A stretch of 64,000 nucleotides of DNA from Megaleporinus macrocephalus (Eukaryota > Chordata > Actinopteri > Characiformes > Anostomidae): assembly GCA_021613375.1 (NCBI GenBank), contig CM038705.1, forward strand, positions 10,802,711 through 10,866,710, read 5' to 3'. Positions 21,701-34,212 of this stretch are shown here, in pieces (the stretch's first letter is position 1; the number at the start of each line of letters is the position of its first letter). Under the pieces are notes generated by a model. It saw nothing but the letters and a program-made list of their open reading frames with translations, made no database searches and was not told where the DNA came from. The translations under genes and the position numbers were made by a program.

Positions 21701-22980
21701 AAATATGCATGTTGGTCAGTTGCAGCTCATATTTGTTCAACAGAATCAATGTATCGCAAGTATCACAACACTTTAATTGCTGGGTTTTGGCTGGAAACCA
21801 ATCTTTCAGGAGGACAACTGACCAATCAGGAGTCTAGGATGATATAGCTAATCCAGCTCCCATATTAATGGAACTTCAGGAGCTGAAGAGAACACGTTTA
21901 ACAATGGCATAGAATGGAAAGCTGTACTTACATAGGCACAGATGAGTAAGGACAGTAAGGAGGTACATGGAACTAAGACACCATTTAAGGTGGACAATTC
22001 GTAAAAACAAGCTGGTGAACAAGAAGCCAACTTCAGCTCCACATGCTTTAACAAGCCAGGGTTAGTTTGGTCTGCACACTTCACTTGAGACAATTTCCCA
22101 AAGCTTCGCTCAGCATTTAACACTGAAGAGACTGAAGAGCAGTTGCACCTTTACTTGCTTCACAACCACAACAATAACCTGTAAGTAGCAGCCATGCTGT
22201 GTGAGTTAAGCAATGTTTGCTGGTAGAAGCTGATCTTCTTAAACTGAACGTTTCAAAATTAATAAAAACTTTTATTTACTTTGTGATTGATGTCCAGATG
22301 GAAAGTGAGTCGCTAGTATAGGTAGCATTAGACACTTAAAAGCGCTAACTAGCTAGCTTAGCTAACTAAATAGCATAAGGGTCAAACATATTTACATGGA
22401 GGTTCATTTTATTTTCCTGATGCTTCTGTGTTATCATTACGGTGTCTCACTGTCAACCAGCCAATCAGAGCAGAGCTAATTAAATTATTTTTAATGATCT
22501 TAACAAAAAGAAAGGGAAAGAACAGCTTATTTTATTCAGGGCTCCAATTATAGGGTCATTAATGTATGTGCGCGGTTGTATGTGAAGTCACATACCTTCA
22601 ATGAATATATATGCATTCTATGGCACATTTAACCATCAGCATGTTCACAGTGACAGAGAAAACAGCCAATCAGTGTATTGATTTAAACACTGTAGGTTTC
22701 CACATACATTATAGATTTCAATACTAACTCAATAGCAGAGCCAGTCTAATGAATGGGATGGTAGAAGTGGAAAACAGTGGCAGCAGCTCTCAATACTGAC
22801 ATATACTGAGCCACCATAAAAAAAAAAAATATATAGCCTATATGTCTGTTCAATGTCTTTTAAAAGCTTTAAACTTTCAAATTTGCTACGTTAAACAGTG
22901 TGGCTGTTACATTCGGTTGCCTTGTCAGAAACGTGTTGAGTCAAATCAGTCCAACATAAGAGGATGAAGAAGTAGCTCTG
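21701..22980. other. No gene; scattered dispersed-repeat pieces
   Basis: Contains CCATTTAAGGTGG at about 21972, a phrase seen again near 23385, 52955 and 53036. A piece at 22835-22925 (AAAGCTTTAAACTTTCAAAT) repeats at 23345-23430. No coding frame. Confidence 0.45.
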
Positions 22981-22984
22981 CTGC

Positions 22985-23215
22985 CTTGGCGGTGTATTCT
23001 AACCTGTTAGCCATGTGGAAGGTTCAGCCCCCGGTTAGATCATTTAAGGTAGCCAGTGAAACAAAGAGTAAACACAACAATGGCTAAAGCTCTGTGATGC
23101 TGTTGGCAAGAAACCACATTCAGCAGCAAAACAAGAGTTAACATCGGCGCTGCATCCCACTGCTGAAGATTTGCCGAGTAAAGCGATGAACCTGCTAGGT
23201 TAACAGTTGATATTA
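22985..23215 (+). repeat. Dispersed repeat M2, copy a
   Basis: Shares GGCAAGAAACCA and CAGCAAAACAAGAGTTA, plus a following GAAG/AAAG-GATGAA block, with 25856-26010 and a more diverged copy at 33085-33290. Class unknown. Confidence 0.55.
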
Positions 23216-24287
23216 AAATATAAAAGAGGGGGTGTGCATGTCCTTATGATGAGTACACCTCTATTTTCTGGTGATACGTTGCCCCATGTTGTCCATGAGT
23301 CACTGTAAAGCTGTGTTACAAAGTAAAAATATTGCGTATGTGTCTGTTTATTTTCTTTTGAAAGCTTTAAACTTTAAAATTTGCCGTTCCACCTTAAACA
23401 GTGTGGCTGTTACAGCTGTTACAATGTTCATTGTTAGCTTACAAACTGGTGGGATCCTATACAGATACTGGCAGCGGTCAGCATTATCGTTGCTTTGACC
23501 AAGTTTTGACAGTTATGGCCCAAATTCAAGGCCTAACAGTCACAGTTCTTCACTGGGCTTCCACTGATTACTGATTTCCTTTGGCTTCAACAAAAGAATC
23601 CCATAGTGTGTTCTCAGTAGAAGACGTATAATCTTATATTCACTTGGAAAATCAGCCAAATGTCACGTGAAAACAAGTGTTTTTCATTTTATACTTGCGT
23701 CCAACTGTTCACATGGGCTAAGCGACTGCTTACACAGTGTTTAAAGCAAGAAAAGACCCAGCAGGCCGTCCCATTGTGATCTCTAGTGTCATTATAACCT
23801 GATGAATTTGTGAGTTGTGTCATTGTGATCAAGTTTGATTCTGATTCTATTGTCTTTCACACAATGCTACTGATTGCCTGGAGAATTGCTTTAAAATTCC
23901 AGCTCTAAGAAAATTCACTATGGTCTCAGACAATCTGCAAACAATTGGCGAACGCTGAATGACAGATAATGAGAAAGAGAGTGATGCGGACAAGTGCTGC
24001 CGTTCTGTATGTGTCCAGTAGAGGGCAGTGAAGTGATGATGAGAGACATAGCAATACAGCAGCAGAACGGGACAATTTCATTCATGGTACGGTGATTATC
24101 ATCAGACAATAGAACATCAGACACATATCTGTTTCAAATGCTTTCCTACGCTTTCACAGTCGTTTCTCTTCTTCTGCCGTAGCTAACGTTATTTTAATCT
24201 TCTCGTTGAGGGAGGGGCTCTTTCTGTTTTTGAATTCATTAACATTTATGTCTATGAATGTGCATGAAACTCATGATGCTGTAGTGT

Positions 24288-24290
<3 letters not shown>
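23216..24290. other. No gene; one repeated piece
   Basis: 23340-23430 duplicates part of 22835-22925. CCAGTAGAGGGCAGTG at about 24015 is a phrase common to vertebrate repeats. Otherwise nothing recognised. Confidence 0.45.

Positions 24291-24342
<52 letters not shown>
24291..24342. repeat. (TG)n microsatellite
   Basis: Perfect TG run of about 52 bp. Confidence 0.97.
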
Positions 24343-24343
<1 letters not shown>

Positions 24344-24546
24344 GACGTGGGGGTGTGGGATACAAGCTGCTGAGTTGAGCAGCAAGGGACTCTGGGACGG
24401 CAGGTTAGAGCAAGATCAAAGCAGAGCAGATCAATGTCACTAGAGTACAACCAGAGAGAGAGAGAGGGAGATAGAGAGACTAAGCTATCAGTTTGAGGAA
24501 ACAGATGACAGTGAACTATATATATTAAAAAAAAAAAAAAAACAAA

Positions 24547-24623
<77 letters not shown>

Positions 24624-25056
24624 ATTAAAGAATTAATTCCAGTCCTAGAGGTTCTATTCTATAAAATATATAAAAGAAAAAAAACTCTATAAAATAAAAT
24701 TTGTATCTTTCTGCAAACAATATAGTTTGTTAAAAATCACATGATATTCATATACTTTTTATATAAAGCTAGGTTTATACAGACACTAATCTGAATAAAA
24801 CAACATTTCTAATTTCCACCATTAATGCCACTGTGGCCAAATTCAGATGCCTTGTATGTAGAGAAAACAAATTCGATATCCAGTTTATCTCAATGAATCA
24901 CTACTGTCTCAATAGAACCTTGAATATGTTCAGTTTTTACTGAATGTTCAGTTTTTCTTTAGTTTTTTTATATTGTGTATAAACTTCTAGATGGACTCAT
25001 AATATAATATAATATAATATAATATAATATAATATATTGATGAATTATATTATTAT
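24343..25056. repeat. A-rich, (TA)n and (AATAT)n low complexity
   Basis: Poly-A-rich run 24528-24577 running into (TA)n to 24620, then AT-rich DNA and an (ATAAT)n pentanucleotide at 25000-25035. No gene. Confidence 0.85.
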
Positions 25057-25302
25057 CACTGTCCAAATATATATATATTTTTTTTCAAAAGGCAACTTTA
25101 CAAAAGAGGACAAAAACATGCTTTACTTTTAATGTAAGTCAATGGAACCGGAAGTTTTTTCAAGTTATTTTTGAGCATTTTTTGGTCCATTAACCATGAA
25201 ATTTTCACACAATGTATACGGCAGCTCATGTGTTCAAATGATCTAGAAAATTTTAAATCAACAAAAAAATAGATGTTGTTTTTCTGTTTTTCTTTGGACA
25301 TA
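25057..25302 (+). mobile_element. MITE family M1, copy c (both ends)
   Basis: Both termini can be seen: ATCACTGTCCAAAT at the left and TGTTTTTCTTTGGACA type sequence at the right. The core has AATGTAAGTCAATGGAACC and CACACAATGTATACGGCAGC. This copy defines the element as about 245 bp. Confidence 0.8.
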
Positions 25303-25344
25303 TGGATATATGATATGATATATGAAATATGTTTAAATTACATT

Positions 25345-25392
25345 ACAATGTTTTAAAACAGCAACATAATGGTGAATGGACCAATAGGAGAG
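25345..25392 (-). mobile_element. MITE family M1, copy d (fragment)
   Basis: Short reverse fragment containing GGTGAATGGACCAATAGGAG, only 40 bp beyond copy c and in the opposite orientation. Confidence 0.5.
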
Positions 25393-25480
25393 ATCTTAAT
25401 ATTATATTATAGTTGTCAATGTCAGATATATGCAGATATAACAAAACCAGCAGGGGAGACTGATTACATACGAGAGAGAG

Positions 25481-25527
<47 letters not shown>

Positions 25528-25855
25528 ACAGAAGAGATCATATGGGTGCGGGGCAAGTATAGAGAGAGGCAGTAGGGAATAGAGTGAGAGTGAGAGCTGA
25601 ATCAGCAGACAGCATTACGGGCAAACAGCACTTCGCTCCTTCCTTAGTGTCCTTATTCTCACTCTCTTCTTAATCAACCCTCACTCTCTCTTTAATTAAA
25701 GCACAGCATCTCCCCTGGAAACACACCACACACAAACACTAGCCCGTTAGCCCAGGTGTACAAACACACCTGCAGTAGACTGTGCACAACTCAGTGACCC
25801 CCATGCCTTTATTTCATTTCCCTTCTAAAGAACAGGATACAGCAAAACGAACTAA
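25393..25855. other. No gene; (GA)n tract
   Basis: (GA)n microsatellite at about 25472-25524 inside otherwise ordinary DNA. Confidence 0.6.
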
Positions 25856-26015
25856 AACAATCAACAGAAGGTGAAGAAACATTGGCTGAAGCTCTGAGAT
25901 GCTCTCGGCAAGAAACCATATCCAGCAGCAAAACAAGAGTTACCATTGGTGCAGAGTAAAGGGATGAAGTTTGGTGATGGACTTGCAAGGTTAACAGCTG
26001 GTAATGCTGATGTGT
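25856..26015 (+). repeat. Dispersed repeat M2, copy b
   Basis: Shares GGCAAGAAACCATATCCAGC and CAGCAAAACAAGAGTTACC with 22985-23215. Confidence 0.55.
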
Positions 26016-26583
26016 AGAATCTCTGATTTCTGAAAGGACGCGGTGCACAAGAATAAGTCCACCACAGAATAAATTGTGTACCCAGAGAGTACCCGCCCAC
26101 TGATTATCCAGCTAATTTACTGTTGTTTACTGTGAATGTGGTTCAGTACGTTACCGCGAAAGCCATTTTGCAGCATTTTACTGGATTCTACTCTGAAAAC
26201 CACTTAAAAATCACAAACGTGCCTCCATATCCTCTCACTCGGGTCTCAGTCCCATCACTGCACCTTCCTCTCAGCTTGTTTTGTGGAAGATAGTTAAGGT
26301 GGGGCTGAGAGTGATGGCTCTTTGTGAGTGTGTGTGTGGGTCTGGTTTTAAATCTGTTCAGGAATCAATATGTGTGTAAGGAGGTGCTAGCTGCAGCACT
26401 CAAGGCTGACCCCTCATCACTGTGTGTGTGTGTGTGTGTGTGTGTGTGACATAGAAAAGTGGGTAAATCACACACACCTCATCCCAACTTCCCCTTGTTT
26501 TAAAACCCATTTGCCACAAACAATGAGAGAACCGTCTCCATCTTCTCCATCCCATCAACACTCCTCTTCTTCTTCTCTTTTTG

Positions 26584-26637
<54 letters not shown>

Positions 26638-26811
26638 GCTCGCTCTCTCGTCCTCTCCTCTCTTTCTGTATTGACTGGTTACTGAGCGGCATGGTGCTAA
26701 CAGTGCAGCGGTCGAGAGCACTGCTTATAAAGAGTCCGTCAGCAGTAAGACATGTACACAAATCTTTCATTTCAGCAACGCCCCACGTCTAGAAGCCCAC
26801 TACAGTATAAG
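26016..26811. other. No gene; (TG)n and (TC)n tracts
   Basis: (TG)n at 26421-26447 and a longer (TC)n at 26583-26645. The 122-codon frame through here is a serine/leucine repeat artefact. Confidence 0.7.
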
Positions 26812-27148
26812 TACTTGAGTACTTGAGTTAAAGTAATTAAGTATTTTCAGGATTTAGTTGTACTTGAGTTGTGGGGTGAAGTATGTAGGCATTTGAGTTG
26901 AAAGTGGATCCGAGTTAACTTTGTAAGTACTTGGACTAAAATACTTAGTTTCCACCTAATAATTACATGATTTAAAGTATTTAAGTACTTCAGTTAACAT
27001 AATTTAACCGAGTTGGTTAGGGTATATGTGGATACTTGAGTTAAAAGAATTTAGTTTTGAATGAAAGATATTTAGCTATGTGAGTTGAATGCGTTTGAAC
27101 ACTTGGGCTAAAAGTCTATATTCACTATTGAGCTGCAATCTTCCCTCC

Positions 27149-27207
<59 letters not shown>

Positions 27208-28078
27208 CAGAGAGAGCCAGGAATCACGTTCTGCCCCCACCTCCCCCTCGCCCCCGAGTTTCAGAGTTTATATCTGCATTCCAAATGTGCTTACTGACAT
27301 TTACAACTTGAACATTAAAGGGTTAAAATGCTCCCCAGCCTAATATATAAAATCAGTGAGAAACACTGAGCAGTTTTAATAATCACAGTTTCGCAGCGAT
27401 AGGTCAACAACACAGTTCAAGGACGTTTCATTTTCCCCAAGTGATAATGCAGGACTAATGTTTGCCTTTCAACTTTCTGTGTTGTTTATGTGTATTTAAG
27501 TATACTTAGAATATAATGAGTTATACTGTACACAGAATACTCAAACAATATCCTTTAACACTAAGACAAATACACAATCTTTTACTTCAGTAACAATTTG
27601 GTATAGTATTGCTGTTTAATGTCAAAGTTCAGCATTTATCTATTTGAGTCATATATGTTTGGGTACTTCAGCTATTTCAGTTAAGTTTGAGTTTAAGTTT
27701 TGTAGCTGAAACTAAAATATTTAGGTGCCTGGGTTAGGAGACTTAACTATATTTAGGTTAAAACATTCCACTATTAAGTTAAATGCGTTTGGGTAATTGA
27801 ACTAAGGTATTAATTTAAGTACATACGTTAAAAATATTTAATTGAGTATGTAGGTATTTGAATTAAAATATTTAAGTTTTATTATTTAAGAATTATTTAA
27901 GAATTAATTTTTAATTATTAATTAAGAATTAATTATTATTAAGAATTATTTTTTAAATATTTAAGAATTAATAATATTTGGATATTTAAGTATTAGGTAC
28001 TAGGATTGAGGTTTTTAGATATTTAGATACCATTGAAGATGGATATTTAGATATTATTAGGTAAATATATTCAATATT

Positions 28079-28163
<85 letters not shown>

Positions 28164-29660
28164 TATATTAAAATATATTAAAATATAAGTTATAAGTTAA
28201 GATGTTTAAGTCATAGTAAGTATTTAAGTCTTGTTTGAGTCAAAAGTGTTTAAGCAGTTAAATTACAGTAGTTTAGGTGTAACTCAATTGTTTTTTACAT
28301 TCTTAAACTAGAGTATTTAAGTACTTTAAGTATTGATTTATGTATTTCAGTGCTTTATTTAAATTTATTTGTGTTAAAGTACTTAGGAACCTGAGCAAGG
28401 GTATTTACTTTTAATCATAATATTTAATATATATGATATAACACTTCAAAAGTTAAAAAAAAAGTTGTATTTAAGAAAACACCTTAAAAATAAATAAGTT
28501 AAAGATTCATGTTTTTTAAGTTTAGGTTAGCTTAACTTTTAAAAACTCATTAAACTATTAAACAGGGTCAAAAATAGGAGACATGCCTTTAAAGCTCAAT
28601 TTTGAAGTTTAAGTCTCAACTCGTCAAATACATTAAAAATGCTTATATGAACATAAACTTTGAAGATGTTGTATCTTTTCTGCATATAACCCATAATATC
28701 CTATAAACTATAAGAGTTCTACATTAATTTTGACCTTCATCCTAGCATATATGGTTTAAAGAGAGCCTTTTATAGCAACAAGAGCGATGCTGGCAGTCAT
28801 CACCTTTGGTAGGAGATGTAGTGTGAAATGTGTAAAGGCCACCCCCATGTTGGTATTCTTAGTGTTTATTTTCCAGCGTTAGTCAAGACATAACATGCAT
28901 GGCTTATTTAAATGCCAAGAATCAGAGCGTGGCACCTTAAAAGTAACCATTTCCAAATGCCTGAAGAGGCGGGCAGCTGGATTGGGCAGTATGAATATTA
29001 ATGCAATAACATTTTTGTAAGAAAATAAATAGCTGTTTAAAAAGCTTTAGTGAGACATTGAAAACTGAATCTTTATGTTAAATACTAGTGGTACTTTTAA
29101 AGAATCACATTTTTATTTTGAATTATATTATACTGAAGGAGATGAAGACACAATGTCTGCCGGACCTTCCAGAACACAACAAACAATTCTGGAAATTACT
29201 GCTTACAGCATTACATAAAAGAACGTCTATTGATTTGAGATCAAAATCTTGGGTATTTAAGTTGAATGGTTAAGTTAAAACTGTTTCGGTACTTGTGTTA
29301 AAAGTATTTAAGCATTTATGTTGAATGTCTTTAGGTAACTGGGTTTAATGTATTTAGGCATTTGAGGTAAAAGAGTAAAAGTGTTCAGGTATTTGAGGTA
29401 AGCCTGTTTAATTACTTGAGATATACGTGCTTAGGCATTCAAGTTGAAAATGTTGAGGTACACTAGTTAAAAATATTCAGGTATTTGAGTTAAATGAGTT
29501 TGATTAGTTGTAAGTATTAAGTCATTAGAGTTGCAATTGTTTAGGTACTTGAGTTAAAAGGATTGAGGTACTCAGACTAAGGTATTTAAAGGAATTATTT
29601 AAAGTATTCAAGTATTTAAATTAATGATTTAGGTACTTCAATATTCTTATGTAATTAAGA
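26812..29660. repeat. Old, highly degenerate ~25-bp tandem array
   Basis: Over and over the sequence returns to phrases such as GTACTTGAGTTAAAAGTATT and TATTTAGGTATTTGAGTTAA. Spacing is roughly 24-27 bp, with many indels. The clearest stretches are 26812-27110, 27640-28400 and 29260-29640. The array is broken by (TC)n (27146-27209), (TA)n (28079-28159) and a less repetitive 28640-29260. No coding sequence. Probably an ancient decayed satellite. Confidence 0.7.
28079..28159. repeat. (TA)n microsatellite
   Basis: About 80 bp of TA, followed by three ATTAAAATAT units. Confidence 0.97.
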
Positions 29661-30334
29661 TTTACAGATGTTAAAAGCATTAATACATGCAATAGCAAAT
29701 ATGCTTGGAATTTCATACACTGTGTCCTGCTGCTTTGATTAAACACAACCCTGATAAAAGCAGAGGAATATTTAAAAGCAATTTGTGAAGGTTTGGTTCT
29801 TTAGCAGTAATAGAATTTAATATTAGGTGTTTGATATCTGACATACTTAAAATTCAAAAAGTAACATGATTGTAAAAGTACTTGTAAAAGTACCATATAT
29901 AAAATAACAATAATGTAAAGATCTTTTGCAGACCATTATATATATTAACAATAAAATCTATAAATATTTATCCACAAAATGCAGCAAACAATGTACTTTT
30001 AATTTGCACTTTTGTGCAAAAGTTTGGGCTCCCCTATCTACGTTTCTTAAAGACAGTTGATAATTACACAATTCAATATACAGTGGACATGTCTGCACAT
30101 TATAATGTACAAATCATGCTGTATTTTAACAAAAATATAATATAATGTGTGGCCTGTGCAAATGTTCTTGCCCATTTTCTATTTTATTTTTAATTTCTTG
30201 TATTTTTATATTACTTCCAATGTTAAATGCAGCAAGTAAATAGAAATTGTGTGTGTTGATGTGTTCACTTATTTTCACTTACAAAATAAACTAAATTAAT
30301 AAAAAATTAACTAAATTTAGACTCTATAATATCA
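29661..30334. other. AT-rich DNA with a possible Tc1-like terminus
   Basis: TGTGCAAAAGTTTGGGCTCC at about 30013 resembles the end of a further Tc1-like family; no second end was found. No gene. Confidence 0.4.
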
Positions 30335-30546
30335 TCACTCTCCAAAGAAAAACATGTCCAAAAAAACAACTTTACAGGAGAGGACAAAAACCTTTTCAAC
30401 TTTCAATGTAAGTCTATGGAACCAGAAATTTTCCCAAGCTATTTTGGAGCATTTCTATTGGTCCACTCTTCACGAAATTCTCACACAATGTTAACGGCAG
30501 CTGCTATGTTCAAATAATGTCGAAAAATAAAAATCGACAAAAGTTG
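30335..30546 (+). mobile_element. MITE family M1, copy e
   Basis: Left end CACTCTCCAAAGAAAAAC with the full core (AATGTAAGTCTATGGAACC, TTTTGGAGCATTTCTATTGG, TTAACGGCAGCTGCTATG). Right end is lost after AAAAATCGACAAAA. Confidence 0.8.
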
Positions 30547-30961
30547 AGATTAGCAGGTAACTCAATTTCATGGACAATTCACCTGAATGTCTTTCCGGGT
30601 ACTAAATAAAGTGAAAATAAAGAAATGAAACAAGTCAAAGTGAGAAAAAAAGATCATTTGTCACATCCATTGATAAAAAAAAAAGTCTTTTTCAGCTTTG
30701 CTGCTACTGTCTCTGAGCTTTGACAGGTTCGCGGCTGATACAGACACGCAGACAGCTTCCTTCACTGCACTTTTGTCACTCGTTCTTTCGTTCTGTTCTG
30801 GAAGAATGACGAGGATTTAATCTCTCTTTTTCGCCCATCAGCCCCCCCCCCATCCCCGTCTCTCTGTACTGCTCACTCAGGTGCAACTAAAGAACATGGC
30901 TCCCAACTGAGCAGTGAAGGCTAGTGTGTACGTGTGGGTGTGTGTTGTTTATGCGCTTCAT

Positions 30962-31010
<49 letters not shown>

Positions 31011-31705
31011 TTTCATTACTATCATTCATTTTCTCTCATAATTTCAGAGAAGCGCTCGACTGAAACTGAAATCTAGACTTTATGACTCTCTTAATAGCTT
31101 TAAGTGGCATTTGGATGGCAATGCAAGCAGCAGCAGTAATTAATTATGGTCATGCGGGTTGTCACAATACCAGAAACTTTGGACTGCAGTGCTGATACAG
31201 TGTCGCGTGACAAAGATTAATGCTATGACGAGACTTTGGACAAAACACTAGAGATGAAAGAAATAATGTTGCTGGAGGGAATATTTGGCCTGTCCTGGGG
31301 CTGTCATTTTCAAAATGCACAGCTTTTTGTTCTTTCTGGTTGTTGTTGTTGTTATTATTATTATTATTATTATTTTTTTTTTTTAAATCTTTTCTCTGTG
31401 TTTTCTCCTTTGGACAGCAACGTTATGTTGATTATTACTTTTGTTGGTGTATAGAAATGCATCTAATAAAAAAAAAAAAAAAAAAAATCCTCTCCATACG
31501 TTTCACCTTAGCAGGTATTAACTGACTGCTGGAATTAGCCTTTATACATTTATAAATCTCGCATCCCAGTTTTTATTTATTTATTTATTTATTTATGTAT
31601 TTATTTATTTATTTATTTATTAAATATGTCTTGGAAGTCTGGTTCTATTGACTTACATAAAATAAAGTCAGCTCATTTTGTTCTAAAAAAAAAAAAAAAA
31701 CCCAC
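30547..31705. other. Repeat-poor DNA with simple repeats and a possible regulatory block
   Basis: (GA)n at 30967-31008; a complex block at 31020-31170 with CAGTAATTAATTATGGTCAT; (TTA)n/poly-T at 31350-31384; poly-A at 31468-31487; (TTTA)n at 31573-31621; an M1 fragment on the minus strand at 31629-31670; poly-A to 31700. No gene. Confidence 0.5.
31629..31670 (-). mobile_element. MITE family M1, copy f (fragment)
   Basis: About 40 bp matching the core in reverse (AAGTCTGGTTCTATTGACTT). Confidence 0.5.
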
Positions 31706-32712
31706 TAGAGTTGGAAGGATCAATCAGGCTGATTTTTTATCAAAACATGTGATCATATTTCTCCAATTTAGCCAATCTTGAGAGCCGATCAATGGTGTTA
31801 AACAAATAAGCCTAATTTCTGTATCATCCACGAAGAGGAGCCCGGTGTGAACCCCCCTCCAGCCAGGTCCCTGCAATTCATATCTGAACCACTAGGTGGA
31901 AATACATACCGTTTCATTTTTCACAGACTGACTAAACTGCCAGACGGACGATGTTTTCTTTCCGTACATGCGGTGAACGTTTAAACTTTAAAAGTTTAAA
32001 CGTTCACCGCATGTACGGAAAGAAAACATCGTCCGTCTGGCAGTTTCTTACCGTATGTGACTCAGACTCATCCAGGACAGTTTATAACATCTGTAAAATT
32101 AGTAACATCAGCGTCTCTCGTGGAGAACCAAGACAAAGACATTTAACACTACTAATCTTATAGAGTACACCACGCAGCTGAATACAGTGAGTATCAGTAA
32201 ACAGCAGAGCTAGCACACGCAGCTAGCACAAAACTAATAACCCAGAACACCATACAGACCAGATCTGACCGGTACGAACAGAATGGCAGCAGAAACAGCC
32301 AGAGAGCTAAAGGAACCACAGCCAGAGTGATTGAGTTTATAGTTCTAGATAAGCAGCTCTTCTCGGCTGTAGAAGACGTTCACTCTGCTGCTTAATATTC
32401 CACCTGGATCCACGCTCTGCTGTTCCTAGTAGAGATACTTTTCAGATGTGGCTCTTCTGGAGCTGTATCAAGCGGTTTACTCCCACATAGACCAACTTCT
32501 AATTTAGTTAAAATATTATACTGTTTCACATAAGCTTGTTAAAAATGGTAATAAACCAGTTTAGACCATGTTTCATGACTTGCTCACGCTAATAATATGT
32601 AGCCCTGTAACCCCGCCCTCGATTGGTATCGGCTGTCGGCTATTGGCCGTTTGCGCTGAAAGATGATCAGCGATCGGATTCGGCCTCAAAAACTCTGATC
32701 GGTCCATCTCTA
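31706..32712 (+). mobile_element. hAT element with BED-finger remnant, copy 2 (family H1), containing a perfect palindrome
   Basis: Ends TAGAGTTGGAAGGATCAATC and GATCGGTCCATCTCTA. Flanking octamers AAACCCAC and AAAAACAC agree at six of eight positions. After 32020 the plus strand reads SSVWQFLTVCDSDSSRT, then a degenerate CKIS/SVSRG segment that corresponds to the cysteine pair of a BED finger. It is longer than copy 1 by about 55 bp because of a palindrome at 31934-32046 that copy 1 lacks. Confidence 0.85.
31934..32046. repeat. Perfect 113-bp palindrome (56-bp arms, 1-bp spacer)
   Basis: Left arm 31934-31989 (starts AAACTGCCAGACGGACGATG) and right arm 31991-32046 are exact reverse complements around a single A at 31990. 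The right arm continues into normal hAT sequence and matches copy 1 at 15620-15650, so the left arm is the added, inverted copy. Confidence 0.97.
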
Positions 32713-33329
32713 AAAAACACTATTGATTAATAACTTCATCAGTACAAAAGTTTATGATGACACTACACACAGCCAAGGAATCAGTATCTAACAGTTTGCT
32801 GATGATAATTAGAGGACGTGCTCGCTTCTTTTCACTTCCACCGTGTAATTTGACCAGGGCTCCCAGCGTTTTGCATATGGCTTGCATAAGTGCTTCTGTG
32901 AATTATTAACTATTTACTTAAGTGACATAGAAATAATTGTAATTGTGCTGTAAACACTTTTAGGTATATTGCATGCACATGTACAATGCAAATGTATAAA
33001 TATATAAATATATTATACAGTAACTGCATTAAAGGAGCAATATGTAAGATTTTCAGTTTAAAACATTCCACTATTAATGACTGCAGGCAGCCAATGAACG
33101 CAAACAAGAGCTGAAGCTTTCTGCAGCGTTGCCATTATAGCAACCACAAAACAAAAACAAAACAAGAGTTAACACTGCTGTTGTTTTCCACCACTGAAAA
33201 GAGGCTCTCGAGGGGTAAAAGGATGAAGTTTGAAGCTGAACTTGCAATGTTCCTTCATCAGTAAGCAGCTGTTAATGCTAACATTGTAAAGGAGGTTACT
33301 ATGTTGACCCTTATTGTTTGGGTAACCAC
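32713..33329. repeat. Unclassified DNA and dispersed repeat M2, copy c
   Basis: 32713-33010 shows nothing recognisable. 33085-33290 is a diverged M2 copy (AACAAGAGTTAACACTG, AAAGGATGAAGTTTGAAG). Confidence 0.45.
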
Positions 33330-34212
33330 TGAAAAATGCTTATATATACACTTAAACAACACAATATAACTCCAAGTAAATCAAACTTCTGTGAATCAAA
33401 CTGTCCACTTAGGAAGCAACACTGATTGACAATCAATGTCTCATGCTGTTGTGCAAATGGATTAGACAACAGGTGGACATTATTGGCAAATAGCAAGCAC
33501 ACTCAATAAAGGAGTGGTTCTGGAGGTGGGGTCCACAGACCACTCCTCAGTACCTATGCTTTCTGGCTGATGTTTTGGTCACTTTTGAATGTTGGTGGTG
33601 CTTTCACACTCGTGGTAGCATGGGACAGACTCTACAACCCACACAAGCTCAGGTAGTGCAGCTCATCCAGGATGGCACATCAATGCGAGCTGTGGCAGGA
33701 AGGTTTGCTGACGACATACAGTGCTTTCTTCAAACTACCATTTCATTCGGTGCACTCATTTCCTCAGTAGAGCTGAGGAAATGGACAATCCATACGCCAA
33801 CGCCGTGCAGGACGCTTGGCATTTGCTAGAGAACACCAGGATTGGCCACTGGCGCCCGGTGCTCTTCACAGATGAAAGTGGGTTCACACAGAGTCGGGAG
33901 ACGCCGTGGAGAGTGGTTTGGCAGTGGGTCAGTAATGGTGTGGGGTGGCATTTCTTTGGAGGGCCGCACAGCCCTCCATGTGCTTGCCAGAGGTAGCCTG
34001 ACTGCCATTAGGTACTGAGATGAGATCCTCAGACCCTTTGTGAGACCATATGCTGGTGCGGTTGGCCCTGGGTTCCTCCTAATGCAGGACAAAGCTAGAC
34101 TTAATGTGGCGGGAGTGTGTCAGCAGTTCCTGCAAGATGAAGGCATTGAAGCTATGGACTGGCCCGCCCGTTCCCCAGACCTGAATCCGATTGAGCACAA
34201 CTGGGAGATCAT
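33330..34212 (+). pseudogene. Tc1-like transposase pseudogene
   Basis: A Tc1-type DD34E transposase gene in ruins. From 33620: MGQTLQPTQAQVVQLIQDG and MRAVAGRF (N-terminal helix-turn-helix). The next ~100 codons are missing and replaced by an unrelated insert at 33711-33790. Then HWRPVLFTDES (first catalytic aspartate context), VRPYAGAVGPGFLLMQDKAR (second aspartate context) and DWPARSPDLNPIEHNW (catalytic glutamate context) in several frames. Sequence breaks off at 34212 before the C-terminus. The 33330-33610 part is the element's 5' non-coding region. Confidence 0.9.
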
